This document shows, piece after piece, positions 32,401 to 45,353 of a stretch of DNA of 64,000 nucleotides. The stretch is from contig NW_024465784.1 of assembly GCF_017591425.1 (NCBI RefSeq), positions 1 to 64,000 of the forward strand, read 5' to 3'. The notes under the pieces are model-generated. The model had not been told where the DNA came from. It saw nothing but the letters and a program-made list of their open reading frames with translations, and ran no database searches. Every line of letters starts with the position of its first letter. Within the stretch, counting starts at the first letter, position 1. Origin of the DNA: Ochotona curzoniae (Eukaryota; Chordata; Mammalia; Lagomorpha; Ochotonidae). Both the position numbers and the translations under genes were made by a program.

Positions 32401-35400
32401 CGGGGCTGACGCTCGGGGACATGAGCCCTGGCCACATGGCGGCCAGGGTCCCCAGGCGCAATCCAGCTTGTCTCCTGGGAAGCAACCCACAGTCTTCATG
32501 CTCCCTCGGAAGACTGTTTCGGGACGGCAGGACCCCCATGTGCGGCCCTCTTTGGGCTTAGTGTGGGCGAGCAGGTCCAGCCGATCCCATCCCCGGGCTG
32601 GGGCCGCGAGGGGCGTGGCTAGAACCAAGCCCGGGCCGGGAAGAGGGGCGGGGCTGACGCTCTTGGACGTGAGCCCCGGCCACATGGCGGCCGGGGTCCC
32701 CAGGTGCAATCCAGCTTGTCTCCTGGGAAGCAACCCACAGTCTTCACGCTTCCTCGGAAAACAATTTCATGGCGGTGGGACCCCCACGCGCGGCCCTCTT
32801 AGGGCTTAGCGTCACCGAGCAGGTCCAGCCGATCCCACCCCCGGGCTGGGGCCGCCAGGGGCGTGGCTAGAACCAAGCCCGGGCCGGGAAGAGGGGCGGG
32901 ACTGAAGCTCTTGGACGTGAGCCCCGGCCGCATGGCGGCCGGTGTCCCCAGGCGCAATCCAGCTTGTCTCCTGGGAAGCAACCCACAGTCTTCACGCTCC
33001 CTCAGAAGACTGTTTCAGGGCGGCTGGACCCCCATGCGCGGCCCTCTTTGGGCTTAGCTTGGGCAAGCAGGTCCAACCGATCCCACCCCCGGGCTGTGTC
33101 CGCCAGGGGCGTGGCTAGAACCACGCCCGGGCCGGGAAGAGGGGCGGGGCTGACGCTCGGGGACGTGAGCCCTGGCCACATGGCGGCCAGGGTCCCCAGG
33201 CGCAATCCAGCTTGTCTCCTGGGAAGCAACCCACAGTCTTCATGCTCCCTCGGAAGACTGTTTCGGGACGGCTGGACCCCCATGTGCGGCCCTCTTTGGG
33301 CTTAGTGTGGGCGAGCAGGTCCAGCCGATCCCATCCCAGGGCTGGGGCCGCCAGGGGCGTGGCTAGAACCAAGCCTGGGCCGGGAAGAGGGGCGGGGCTG
33401 ACGCTCTTGGACGTGAGCCCCGGCCACATGGCGGCCGGGGTCCCCAGGTGCAATCCAGCTTGTCTCCTGGGAAGCAACCCACAGTCTTCACGCTCCCTCG
33501 GAAAACAATTTCATAGCGGTTGGACCCCCACGCGCGGCCATCTTTGGGCTTAGCATCAGCGAGCAGGTCCAGCCGAACCCACCCCCAGGCTGGGGCCGCC
33601 AGGGGCGTGGCTAGAACCAAGCCCGGGCCGGGAAGAGGGGCGGGGCTGAAGCTCGGGGACGTGAGCCCCGGCCACATGGCGGCCGGGGTCCCCAGGCGCA
33701 ATCCAGCTTGTCTCCTGGGAAGCAACCCACAGTCTTCACGCTCCCTCAGAAGACTGTTTCGTGGAGGCTGGACCCCTGCGTGTGGCCCTCTTTGGGCTTA
33801 GCGTGGGCGAGCAGGTCCAGCCGATCCCACCCCAGGGCTGGGGCCGCCAGGGGCGTGGCTAGACCCAAGCCCGAGCCGGGAAGAGGGGCGGGGCTGACGT
33901 TCGGGGATTGAGCCCCGGCCACATGGCGGCCAGGGTACCCAGGCGCAATCAAGCTTGTCTCCTGGGAAGCAACCCACAGTCTTCACGCTCCCTCAGAAGA
34001 CTGTTTCGGTGAGGGTGCACCCCCATGCGCGTTGACCTCTTTGGGCTTAGCGTCGGCAAGCAGGTACAGAGGATCCCACCCCCGGGCTGGGGCCGCCAGG
34101 GGCGTGGCTAGACCCAACCCGGGCAAGGAAGAGGGGCGGGGCTGACGCTCGGGGACGTGAGCCCTGGCCACATGGCGGCCAGGGTCCCCAGGCGCAATCC
34201 AGCTTGTCTCCTGGGAAGCAACCCACAGTCTTCATGCTCCCTCGGAAGACTGTTTCGGGACGGCTGGACCCCCATGTGCGGCCCTCTTTGGGCTTAGTGT
34301 GGGCGAGCAGGTCCAGCCGATCCCATCCCCGGGCTGGTGCCGCCAGGGGCGTGGCTAGAACCAAGCCTGGGCCGGGAAGAGGGGCGGGGCTGACGCTCGG
34401 GGACGTGAGCCCCGGCCACATGGCGGCCGGGGTCCCCAGGTGCAATCCAGCTTGTCTCCTGGGAAGCAACCCACAGTCTTCACGCTCCCTCGGAAAACAA
34501 TTTCATGGCGGTTGGACCCCTACGTGCGGCCCTCTTTGGGCTTAGCGTGGGCGAGCAGGTCCAGCCGATCCCACCCCCGGGCTGGGGCCGCCAGGGGCGT
34601 GGCTAGAACCAAGCCCGGGCCGGGAAGAGGGGCGGGGCTGAAGCTCTTGGACGTGAGCCCCGGCCGCATGGCGGCCGGTGTCCCCAGGCGCAATCCAGCT
34701 TGTCTCCTGGGAAGCAACCCACAGTCTTCACGCTCCCTCAGAAGACTGTTTCGTGGAGGCTGGACCCCTACGTGCGGCCCTCTTTGGGCTTAGCGTGGGC
34801 GAGCAGGTCCAGCCGATCCCACCCCCGGGCTGGGGCCGCCAGGGGCGTGGCTAGACCCAAGCCCGGGCCGGGAAGAGGGGCGGGGCTGACGTTCGGGGAT
34901 TGAGCCCCAGCCACATGGCGGCCAGGGTCCCCAGGCGCAATCAAGCTTGTCTCCTGGGAAGCAACCCACAGTCTTCACGCTCCCTCAGAAGACTGTTTCG
35001 GGGAGGGTGCACCCCCATGCGCGTGACCTCTTTGGGCTTAGCGTCGGCAAGCAGGTACAGAGGATCCCACCCCCGGGCTGGGGCCATCAGGGGCGTGGCT
35101 AGACCCAAGCCCGGGCCTGGAAGAGGGCGGGGCTGACGCTCGGGAACGTGTGCCACTGCCACATGGCGGCCAAGGTCCCCAGGCGCAATCCAGCTTGTCT
35201 CTTGGGAAGCAACCCACAGTCTTCACGCTCCCTCGGAAAACAATTTCATGGCGGTTGGACCCCCACGCGCGGCCCTCTTTGGGCTTAGCCTTGGCGAGCA
35301 GGTCCATCTGATCCCACCCCCGGGCTGGGGCCGCCAGGGGCGTGGCTAGAACCAAGCCCGGGCCGGGAAGAGGGGCGGGGCTGACGCTCGGAGACGTGAG

Positions 35401-38089
35401 CCCAGGCCACATGGCGGCCGGGGTCCCCAGGTGCAATCCAGCTTGTCTCCTGGGAAGCAACCCACAGTCTTCACGCTCCCTCGGTAGACTGTTTCGGGGC
35501 GGCTGGACCCCCACTCGCGGCCCTCTTAGGGCTTAGCGTCGGCGAGCAGGTCCAGCCGATCCCACCCCAGGGCTGGGGCCGCCAGGGGCGTGGCTTGACC
35601 TAAGCCCGGGCCGGGAAGAGGGGCGGGGCTGATGCTCTTGGACGTGAGCCCCGGCCACATGGCGGCCAGGGTCCCAAGGTGCAATCCAGCTTGTCTCCTG
35701 GGAAGCAACCCACAGTCTTCACGCTCGCTCAGAAGACTGTTTCGGGACGGCTGGACCCCCACGAGCCGCCCTCTTTGGGCTTAGCGTGGGCAAGCAGGTC
35801 CAACCGATCCCACCCCCGGGCTGGGGCCATCAGGGGCGTGGCTAGACCCAAGCCCGGGCCGGGAAGAGGGGCGGGGCTGACGCTCGGAGACGTGAGCCCA
35901 GGCCACATGGCGGCCGGGGTCCCCAGGTGCAATCCAGCTTGTCTCCTGGGAAGCAACCCACAGTCTTCACGCTCCCTCGGTAGACTGTTTCGGGGCGGCT
36001 GGACCCCCACTCGCGGCCCTCTTAGGGCTTAGCGTCGGCGAGCAGGTCCAGCCGATCCCACCCCAGGGCTGGGGCCGCCAGGGGCGTGGCTAGAACCACG
36101 CCCGGGCCGGGAAGGGGGGCGGGGCTGACGCTCGGGGATTGAGCCCCGGCCACATGGCGGCCGGGGTCCCCTGGCCCAATCAAGCTTGTCTCCTGGGAAG
36201 CCACCCACCGTCTTCACGCTCCCTCAGAAGACTGTTTCGGGGAGGGTGCACCCCCATGCGCGGCCCTCTTTGGGCTTAGCGTCGGCAAGCAGGTCCAGCG
36301 GATCCCAACCCCGGGCTGGGGCCGCCAGGGGCGTGGCTAGACCCAAGCCCGGACCGGGAAGAGGGCGGGGCTGACGCTCGGGGACGTGAGCCCCGGCCAC
36401 ATGGCGGCCAGGTTCCCCAGGCGCAATCCAGCTTGTCTCCTGGGAAGCAACCCACAGTCTTCATGCTCCCTCAGAAGACTGTTTCGGGGCGGCTGGACCC
36501 CCACGCGCGGCCCTCTTTGGGCTTAGTGTCGGCGAGCAGGTCCAGCCGATCCCACCCCCGGGCTGGGGCCGCCAGGGGCGTGGCTAGACCCAAGTCCGGG
36601 CCGGGAAGAGGGGAGGGGCTGACGCTCTTGGACGTGAGCACCGGCCACATGGCGGCCAGGGTCCCGAGGCGCAATCCAGCTTGTCTCCTGGGAAGCAACC
36701 CACAGTCTTCACGCTCCCTCGGAAAACAATTTCATGGCGGTTGGACCCCCACGCGTGGCCCTCTTAGGGCTTAGCGTCGCCGAGCAGGTCCAGAGGATCC
36801 CACCCCCGGGCTGGGGCCGCCAGGGGCGTGGCTAGAACCAAGCCCGGGCCGGGAAGAGGGGCGGGGCTGACGCTCGGTGATTGAGCCCCGGCCACATGGC
36901 GGCCAGTGTCCCCAGGCGCAATCCATCTTGTCTCCTGGGAAGCCACCCACCGTCTTCACGGTCCCTCAGAAGACTGTTTCGGGGAGGGTGCACCCCCATG
37001 CGCGGCCCTCTTTTGGCTTAGCGTCGGCAAGCAGGTACAGAGGATCCCAACCCCGGGCTGGGGCCGCCAGGGGCGTGGCTAGACCCAAGCCCGGGCAAGG
37101 AAGAGGGGCGGGGCTGACGCTCTTGGACGTGAGCCCTGGCCACATGGCGGCCAGGGTCCCCAGGCGCAATCCAGCTTGTCTCCTGGGAAGCAACCCACAG
37201 TCTTCATGCTCCCTCGGAAGACTGTTTCGGGACGGCTGGACCCCCATGTGCGGCCCTCTTTGGGCTTAGTGTGGGCGAGCAGGTCCAGGCGATCCCACAC
37301 CTGGGCTGGGGCCGCCAGGGGCGTGGCTAGACCCAAGCCCGGGCCGGGAAGAGGGGCGGGGCTGATGCTCTTGGAGGTGAGCCCCGGCCACATGGCGTCC
37401 AGGGTCCCCAGGCGCAATCCAGCTTGTCTCCTGGGAAGCAACCCACAGTCTTCACGCTCCCTCGGAAAACAATTTCATGGTGGTTGGACCCCCACGCACG
37501 GCCCACTTTGGGCTTAGCCTTGGCGAGCAGGTCCATCCGATCCCACCCCAGGGCTGGGGCCGCCAGGGGCGTGGCTAGACCCAAGCCCGGACCGGGAAGA
37601 GGGGCGGGGCTGACGCTCGGGGACGTGAGCCCCGGCCACATGGCGTCCAGGGTCCCCAGGCGCAATCCAGCTTGTCTCCTGGGAAGCAACCCACAGTCTT
37701 CACGCTCCCTCTGAAGTCTGTTTCGGGGTTGCTGGACCCCCATGCGGGGCCCTCTTTGGTCTTAGCGTGGGCGAGCAGGTCCAGCCGATCCCACCCCCGG
37801 GCTGGGGCCGCCAGGGGCGTGGCTTGACCTAAGCCCGGGCCGGGAAGAGGGGCGGGGCTGATGCTCTTGGACGTGAGCCCCGGCCACATGGCTGTCAGTG
37901 TCCCCAGGCACAATCCAGCTTGTCTCCTGGGAAGCAACCCACAGTCTTCACGCTCTCTCTGAAGACTGTTTCGGGACGTCTGGACCCCCACGCACGGCCC
38001 TCTATGGGCTTAGCGTGGGCGAGCAGGTCGAGAGGATCCCACCCCCGGGCTGGGGCCGCCAGGGGCGTGGCTAGACCCAAGCCCGGGCC
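29408..38089 (+). repeat. Satellite domain C: rearranged relative of domain A1
   Basis: About 35 monomers. The beginning (29,408-30,430) follows 1-1,030 at an offset of 29,407, including the unusual GGGCGAAGAGG (187 and 29,595) and the five-C GAGCCCCCGG (542 and 29,949). After about 30,430 the order changes: GTGTGCCACTGCC (30,442) matches 3,263, then CATGGGGTGTGG (31,036) matches 2,124. D followed by A pairs recur at about 31,140, 32,380, 33,130 and 34,110. The last part (35,300-38,089) adds subtypes seen again after 38 kb, such as GGTAGACTG, 'CACGAGCCGCCC' and TCTGAAGTCTG. Confidence 0.85.
30885..33117 (+). repeat. Local duplication at a five-monomer (about 1,238-bp) offset
   Basis: About 30,885-31,878 and 32,124-33,117 carry the same series: CAGGGGCATGGC, CATGGGGTGTGGACC, the GGGACGGCAGGACC D variant, A with TTAGGGCTTAGCGTCACC, the 'GGCCGCATGGCGGCCGG' variant, and GGGCTGTGTCCGCC. 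The offset is 1,238-1,239 bases. A few substitutions separate the copies (for example GACCCAAG against GAACCACG at the downstream end). Confidence 0.8.
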
Positions 38090-38662
38090 GGGAAGAGGGT
38101 CGGGGCTGACGCTCGGGCACGTGAGCCCCGGCCACATGGCGGCCAGCGTCCTCAGGCGCAATCCAGCTTGTCTCCTGGGAAGCAACCCACAGTCTTCAGG
38201 CTCCCTCGGAAGACAGTGTCATGGCGGCTGGACCTCCACGTGCGGCCCTCTTTGGGCTTAGCATCGGCGAGCAGTTCCATCTGATCACACCCCCGGGCTG
38301 GGGCTGACAGGGGCGTGGCTAGACCCAAGCCCTGGCCGGGAAGAGGGGCGGTGCTGACGCTCTTGGACGTGAGCCCCGGCCACATGGCAGCCGGGGTCCT
38401 CAGGCGCAATCCAGCTTGTCTCCTGGGAAGCAACCCACAGTCTTCACGCTCCCTCAGAAGACTGTTTCGTGGCGGCTGGACCCCTACGTGCGGCCCTCTT
38501 TGGGCTTAGCGTGGGCGAGCAGGTCCAGGCGATCCCACCTCCGGGCTGGGGCCGCCAGGGGCGTGGCTAGACCCAAGCCCGGGCCGGGAAGAGGGGCGGG
38601 GCTGACGCTCGGGGATTGAGCCCCGGCCACATGGCGGCCAGGGTCCCCAGGCCCAATCAAGC
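38090..38662 (+). repeat. Lead-in to the 14/13/12-mer HOR
   Basis: About two monomers with GGGCACGTGAGC, CAGCGTCCTCAGG, GACAGTGTCATGG (38,212) and GGCTGACAGGGG. The GACAGTGTCATGG monomer is also diagnostic of the 18-mer HOR (17,411 and 21,869). The same two monomers plus the following T-type monomer are found again at about 57,900-58,480. Confidence 0.75.
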
Positions 38663-41600
38663 TTGTCTCCTGGGAAGCAACCCACAGTCTTCACGCTCCC
38701 TCAGAAGACTGTTTCGGGGAGGGTGCACCCCTATGCGCGGCCCTCTTTGGGCCTAGCGTCGGCAAGCAGGTCCAGCGGATCCCAACCCCGGGCTGGGGCC
38801 ATCAGGGGCGTGGCTAGACCCAAGCCCGGGCCTGGAAGAAGGCGGGGCTGACGCTCGGGAACGTGTGCCACTGCCACATGGCGGCCAAGGTCCCCAGGCG
38901 CAATCCAGCTTGTCTCTTGGGAAGCAACCCACAGTCTTCACGCTCCCTCAGAAGACTGTTTCGGGGCGGCTGGATCCCCACGAGCGGCCCTCTTTGGGCT
39001 TAGCGTTGGCGAGCAGGTCCAGCCGATCACACCCCCGGGCTGGGGCCGCCAGGGGCGTGGCTAGACCCAAGCCCGGGCCGGGAAGAGGGGCGGGGCTGAC
39101 GCTCGGGGACGTGAGCCCCGGCCACATGGCGGCCAGGTTCCCCAGGCGCAATCCAGCTTGTCTCCTGGGAAGCAACCCACAGTCTTCATTCTCCCTCAGA
39201 AGACTGTTTTGGGGCGGCTGGACCCCCACGCGCGGCCCTCTTTGTGCTTAGTGTCGGCGAGCAGGTCCAGCCGATCCCACCCCCCGGCTGGGGCCGCCAG
39301 GGGCGTGGCTAGACCCAAGTCTGGGCCGGGAAGAGGGAAGGGGCTGACGCTCTTGGACGTGAGCACCGGCCACATGGCGGCCAGGGTCCCGAGGCGCAAT
39401 CCAGCTTGTCTCCTGGGAAGCAACCCACAGTCTTCACGCTCCCTCGGAAAACAATTTCATGGCGGTTGGACCCCCACGCGCGGCCCTCTTAGGGCTTAGC
39501 GTCGCCGAGCAGGTCCAGAGGATCCCACCCCCGGGCTGGGGCCGCCAGGGGCGTGGCTAGAACCAAGCCCGGGCCGGGAAGAGGGGCGGGGCTGACGCTC
39601 GGGGATTGAGCCCCGGCCACATGGCGGCCGGGGTCCCCAGGTGCAATCCAGCTTGTCTCTTGGGAAGCCACCCACCGTCTTCACGGTCCCTCAGAAGACT
39701 GTTTCGGGGAGGGTGCACCCCCATGCGCGGCCCTCTTTTGGCTTAGCGTCGGCAAGCAGGTACAGAGGATCCCACCCCCGGGCTGGGGCCGCCAGGGGCG
39801 TGGCTAGACCCAAGCCCGGGCAAGGAAGAGGGGCGGGGCTGACGTTCTTGGACGTGAGCCCTGGCCACATGGCGGCCAGGGTCCCCAGGCGCAATCCAGC
39901 TTGTCTCCTGGGAAGCAACCCACAGTCTTTACACTCCCTCAGAAGACTGTTTCGGGGCGGCTGGACCCCCACGAGCCGCCCTCTTTGGGCTTAGCGTGGG
40001 CAAGCAGGTTCAACCGATCCCACCCCTGGGCTGGGGCCGTCAGGGGCGTGGCTAGACCCAAGCCCGGGCTGGGAAGAGGGGCGGGGCTGACGTTCGGGGA
40101 CGTGAGCCCCGGCCACATGGAGGCCGGGGTCCTCAGGCGCAATCCAGCTTGTCTCCTTGGAAGCAACCCACAGTCTTCACGCTCCCTCAGAAGACTGTTT
40201 CGTGGCGGCTGGACCCCTACGTGCGGCCCTCTTTGGGTCTTAGCGTGGGCGAGCAGGTCGAGAGGATCCCACCCCCGGGATGGGGCCGCCAGGGGCGTGG
40301 CTAGACCCAAGCCCGGGCCGGGAAGAGGGTCGGGGCTGACGCTCGGGCACGTGAGCCCCGGCCACATGGCGGCCAGGTTCCCCAGGCGCAATCCAGCTTG
40401 TCTCCTGGGAAGCAACCCACAGTCTTCATGCTCCCTCAGAAGACTGTTTTGGGGCGGCTGGACCCCCACGCGCGGCCCTCTTTGGGCTTAGTGTCGGCGA
40501 GCAGGTCCAGCCGATCCCACCCCCCGGCTGGGGCCGCCAGGGGCGTGGCTAGACCCAAGTCCGGGCCGGGAAGAGGGGAGGGGCTGACGCTCTTGGACGT
40601 GAGCACCGGCCACATGGCGGCTAGGGTCCCGAGGCGCAATCCAGCTTGTCTCCTGGGAAGCAACCCACAGTCTTCACGCTCCCTCGGAAGATTGTTTTGG
40701 GGCGGCTGGACACCCATGCGCGGCCCTCTTTGGGCTTAGTGTCGGCGAGCAGGTACAGCCGATCCCACCCCCGGGCTGGGGCCGCCAGGGGCGTGGCTAG
40801 ACCCAAGCCCGGGCCGGGAAGAGGGGCGGGGCTTATGCTCTTGGAGGTGAGCCCCGGCCACATGGCGGCCGGGGTCCCCAGGTGCAATCCAGCTTGTCTC
40901 CTGGGAAGCAACCCACAGTCTTCACGCTCCCTCGGAAAACAATTTCATGGCGGTTGGACCCCCACGCGCGGCCCTCTTTGGGCTTAGCCTTGGCGAGCAG
41001 GTCCATCCGATCCCACCCCCGGGCTGGGGCCGCCAGGGGCGTGGCTAGACCCAAGCCCGGACCGGGAAGAGGGGCGGGGCTGACGCTCGGGGACGTGAGC
41101 CCCGGCCACATGGCGGCCAGGGTCCCCAGGCGCAATCCAGCTTGTCTCCTGGGAAGCAACCCACAGTCTTCACGCTCCCTCTGAAGTCTGTTTCGGGGTT
41201 GCTGGACCCCCATGCGGGGCCCTCTTTGGGCTTAGTGTCGGCGAGCAGGTCCAGCCGATCCCACCCCCGGGCTGGGGCCGCCAGGGGCGTGGCTTGACCT
41301 AAGCCCGGGCCGAGAGGAGGGGCGGGGCTGATGCTCTTGGACGTGAGCCCCGGCCACATGGCGGCCGGGGTCCCAAGGTGCAATCCAGCTTGTCTCCTGG
41401 GAAGCAACCCACAGTCTTCACGCTCCCTCAGAAGACTGTTTCGGGGCGGCTGGACCCCCACGAGCCGCCCTCTTTGGGCTTAGCGTGGGCAAGCAGGTCC
41501 AACCGATCCCACCCCCGGGCTGGGGCCGTCAGGGGCGTGGCTAGACCCAAGCCCGGGCCGGGAAGAGGGGCGGGGCTGACGCTCGGGGACGTGAGCCCCG

Positions 41601-42132
41601 GCCACATGGCGGCCGGGGTCCCCAGGTGCAATCCAGCTTGTCTCCTGGGAAGCAACCCACAGTCTTCACGCTCCCTCGGTAGACTGTTTCGGGGCGGCTG
41701 GACCCCCACTCGCGGCCCTCTTAGGGCTTAGCGTGGGCGAGCAGGTCCAGCCGATCCCACCCCCGGGCTGGGGCCGCCAGGGGCGTGGCTAGAACCACGC
41801 CTGGGCCGGGAAGAGGGGCGGGGCTGACGCTCGGGGACGTGAGCCCCGGCCACATGGGGGCAGGGGTCCTCAGGCGCAATCCAGCTTGTCTCCTTGGAAG
41901 CAACCCACAGTCTTCACGCTCCCTCAGAAGTCTGTTTCGTGGCGGCTGGACCCCTACGTGCGGCCCTCTTTGGGCTTAGCGTGGGCGAGAATGTCCAGGC
42001 GATCCCACCCCCGGGCTGGGGCCGCCAGGGGCGTGGCTAGACCCAAGCCCGGGCCGGGAAGAGGGGCGGGGCTGACGCTCGGGGATTGAGCCCCGGCCCC
42101 ATAGCGGCCAGGGTCCCCAGGCGCAATCCAGC
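38663..42132 (+). repeat. Second HOR, copy 1 (14 monomers, 3,470 bp)
   Basis: Bounded by the V-type monomer containing TTTGGGCCTAGCGTC (38,747 and 42,219). Internal markers in order: GTGTGCCACTGCC (38,863), 'CTTCATTCTCCC' (39,185), 'GAAGCCACCCACCG' (39,663), 'CTTTACACTCCC' (39,927), TTTGGGTCTTAG (40,232), GAAGATTGTTTTGG (40,687), TCTGAAGTCTG (41,180), 'CACGAGCCGCCC' (41,459) and GGTAGACTG (41,678). Confidence 0.85.
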
Positions 42133-45100
42133 TTGTCTCCTGGGAAGCAACCCACAGTCTTCACGCTCCCTCAGAAGACTGTTTCGGGGAGGGTGCACCC
42201 ACATGCGTGGCCCTCTTTGGGCCTAGCGTCGGCAAGCAGGTCCAGCGGATCCCAACCCCGGGCTGGGGCCATCAGGGGCGTGGCTAGACCCAAGCCCGGG
42301 CCTGGAAGAAGGCGGGGCTGACGCTCGGGAACGTGTGCCACTGCCACATGGCGGCCAAGGTCCCCAGGCGCAATCCAGCTTGTCTCTTGGGAAGCAACCC
42401 ACAGTCTTCACGCTCCCTCAGAAGACTGTTTCGGGGCGGCTGGATCCCCACGAGCGGCCCTCTTTGGGCTTAGCGTTGGCGAGCAGGTCCAGCCGATCAC
42501 ACCCCCGGGCTGGGGCCGCCAGGGGCGTGGCTAGACCCAAGCCCGGGCCGGGAAGAGGGGCGGGGCTGACGCTCGGGGACGTGAGCCCCGGCCACATGGC
42601 GGCCAGTGTCCCCAGGCGCAATCCAGCTTGTCTCCTGGGAAGCAACCCACAGTCTTCATTCTCCCTCAGAAGACTGTTTTGGGGCGGCTGGACCCCCACG
42701 CGCGGCCCTCTTTGTGCTTAGTGTCGGCGAGCAGGTCCAGCCGATCCCACCCCCCGGCTGGGGCCGCCAGGGGCGTGGCTAGACCCAAGTCTGGGCCGGG
42801 AAGAGGGAAGGGGCTGAAGCTCTTGGACGTGAGCACCGGCCACATGGCGGCCAGGGTCCCGAGGCGCAATCCAGCTTGTCTCCTGGGAAGCAACCCACAG
42901 TCTTCACGCTCCCTCGGAAAACAATTTCATGGCGGTTGGACCCCCACGCGCGGCCCTCTTAGGGCTTAGCGTCGCCGAGCAGGTCCAGAGGATCCCACCC
43001 CCGGGCTGGGGCCGCCAGGGGCGTGGCTAGAACCAAGCCCGGGCCGGGAAGAGGGGCGGGGCTGACGCTCGGGGATTGAGCCCCGGCCACATGGCGGCCG
43101 GGGTCCCCAGGTGCAATCCAGCTTGTCTCTTGGGAAGCCACCCACCGTCTTCACGGTCCCTCAGAAGACTGTTTCGGGGAGGGTGCACCCCCATGCGCGG
43201 CCCTCTTTTGGCTTAGCGTCGGCAAGCAGGTACAGAGGATCCCACCCCCGGGCTGGGGCCGCCAGGGGCGTGGCTAGACCCAAGCCCGGGCAAGGAAGAG
43301 GGGCGGGGCTGACGTTCTTGGACGTGAGCCCTGGCCACATGGCGGCCAGGGTCCCCAGGCGCAATCCAGCTTGTCTCCTGGGAAGCAACCCACAGTCTTT
43401 ACACTCCCTCAGAAGACTGTTTCGTGGCGGCTGGACCCCCACGAGCCGCCCTCTTTGGGCTTAGCGTGGGCAAGCAGGTCCAACCGATCCCACCCCTGGG
43501 CTGGGGCCGTCAGGGGCGTGGCTAGACCCAAGCCCGGGCTGGGAAGAGGGGCGGGGCTGACGTTCGGGGACGTGAGCCCCGGCCACATGGGGGCCGGGGT
43601 CCTCAGGCGCAATCCAGCTTGTCTCCTTGGAAGCAACCCACAGTCTTCACGCTCCCTCAGAAGACTGTTTCGTGGCGGCTGGACCCCTACGTGCGGCCCT
43701 CTTTGGGTCTTAGCGTGGGCGAGCAGGTCGAGAGGATCCCACCCCCGGGCTGGGGCCGCCAGGGGCGTGGCTAGACCCAAGCCCGGGCCGGGAAGAGGGT
43801 CGGGGCTGAAGCTCGGGCACGTGAGCCCCGGCCACATGGCGGCCAGGTTCCCCAGGCGCAATCCAGCTTGTCTCCTGGGAAGCAACCCACAGTCTTCATG
43901 CTCCCTCAGAAGACTGTTTTGGGGCGGCTGGACCCCCACGCGCGGCCCTCTTTGGGCTTAGTGTCGGCGAGCAGGTCCAGCCGATCCCACCCCCGGCTGG
44001 GGCCGCCAGGGGCGTGGCTAGACCCAAGTCCGGGCCGGGAAGAGGGGAGGGGCTGACGCTCTTGGACGTGAGCACCGGCCACATGGCGGCTAGGGTCCCG
44101 AGGCGCAATCCAGCTTGTCTCCTGGGAAGCAACCCACAGTCTTCACGCTCCCTCGGAAGATTGTTTTGGGGCGGCTGGACACCCATGCGCGGCCCTCTTT
44201 GGGCTTAGTGTCGGCGAGCAGGTACAGCCGATCCCACCCCCGGGCTGGGGCCCCCAGGGGCGTGGCTAGACCCAAGCCCGGGCCGGGAAGAGGGGCGGGG
44301 CTTATGCTCTTGGAGGTGAGCCCCGGCCACATGGCGGCCGGGGTCCCCAGGTGCAATCCAGCTTGTCTCCTGGGAAGCAACCCACAGTCTTCACGCTCCC
44401 TCGGAAAACAATTTCATGGCGGTTGGACCCCCACGCGCGGCCCTCTTTGGGCTTAGCCTTGGCGAGCAGGTCCATCCGATCCCACCCCCGGGCTGGGGCC
44501 GCCAGGGGCGTGGCTAGACCCAAGCCCGGACCGGGAAGAGGGGCGGGGCTGACGCTCGGGGACGTGAGCCCCGGCCACATGGCGGCCAGGGTCCCCAGGC
44601 GCAATCCAGCTTGTCTCCTGGGAAGCAACCCACAGTCTTCACGCTCCCTCTGAAGTCTGTTTCGGGGTTGCTGGACCCCCATGCGGGGCCCTCTTTGGGC
44701 TTAGTGTCGGCGAGCAGGTCCAGCCGATCCCACCCCCGGGCTGGGGCCGCCAGGGGCGTGGCTTGACCTAAGCCCGGGCCGGGAAGAGGGGCGGGGCTGA
44801 TGCTCTTGGACGTGAGCCCCGGCCACATGGCGGCCGGGGTCCCAAGGTGCAATCCAGCTTGTCTCCTGGGAAGCAACCCACAGTCTTCACGCTCCCTCAG
44901 AAGACTGTTTCGTGGCGGCTGGACCCCCACTCGCGGCCCTCTTAGGGCTTAGCGTGGGCGAGCAGGTCCAGCCGATCCCACCCCCGGGCTGGGGCCGCCA
45001 GGGGCGTGGCTAGAACCACGCCTGGGCCGGGAAGAGGGGCGGGGCTGACGCTCGGGGACGTGAGCCCCGGCCACATGGGGGCAGGGGTCCTCAGGCGCAA

Positions 45101-45353
45101 TCCAGCTTGTCTCCTTGGAAGCAACCCACAGTCTTCACGCTCCCTCAGAAGTCTGTTTCGTGGCGGCTGGACCCCTACGTGCGGCCCTCTTTGGGCTTAG
45201 CGTGGGCGAGAATGTCCAGGCGATCCCACCCCCGGGCTGGGGCCGCCAGGGGCGTGGCTAGACCCAAGCCCGGGCCGGGAAGAGGGGCGGGGCTGACGCT
45301 CGGGGATTGAGCCCCGGCCCCATAGCGGCCAGGGTCCCCAGGCGCAATCCAGC
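42133..45353 (+). repeat. Second HOR, copy 2 (13 monomers, 3,221 bp)
   Basis: Same marker order as copy 1, at an offset of 3,470 over the first part. One monomer is lost near 44,880-44,930, where the expected 'CACGAGCCGCCC' and GGTAGACTG monomers are replaced by a single fused monomer (TTTCGTGGCGGC followed by CCCACTCGCGG). The shared monomers are very similar; the frames across 39,641-39,994 and 43,111-43,464 translate identically. Confidence 0.85.
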
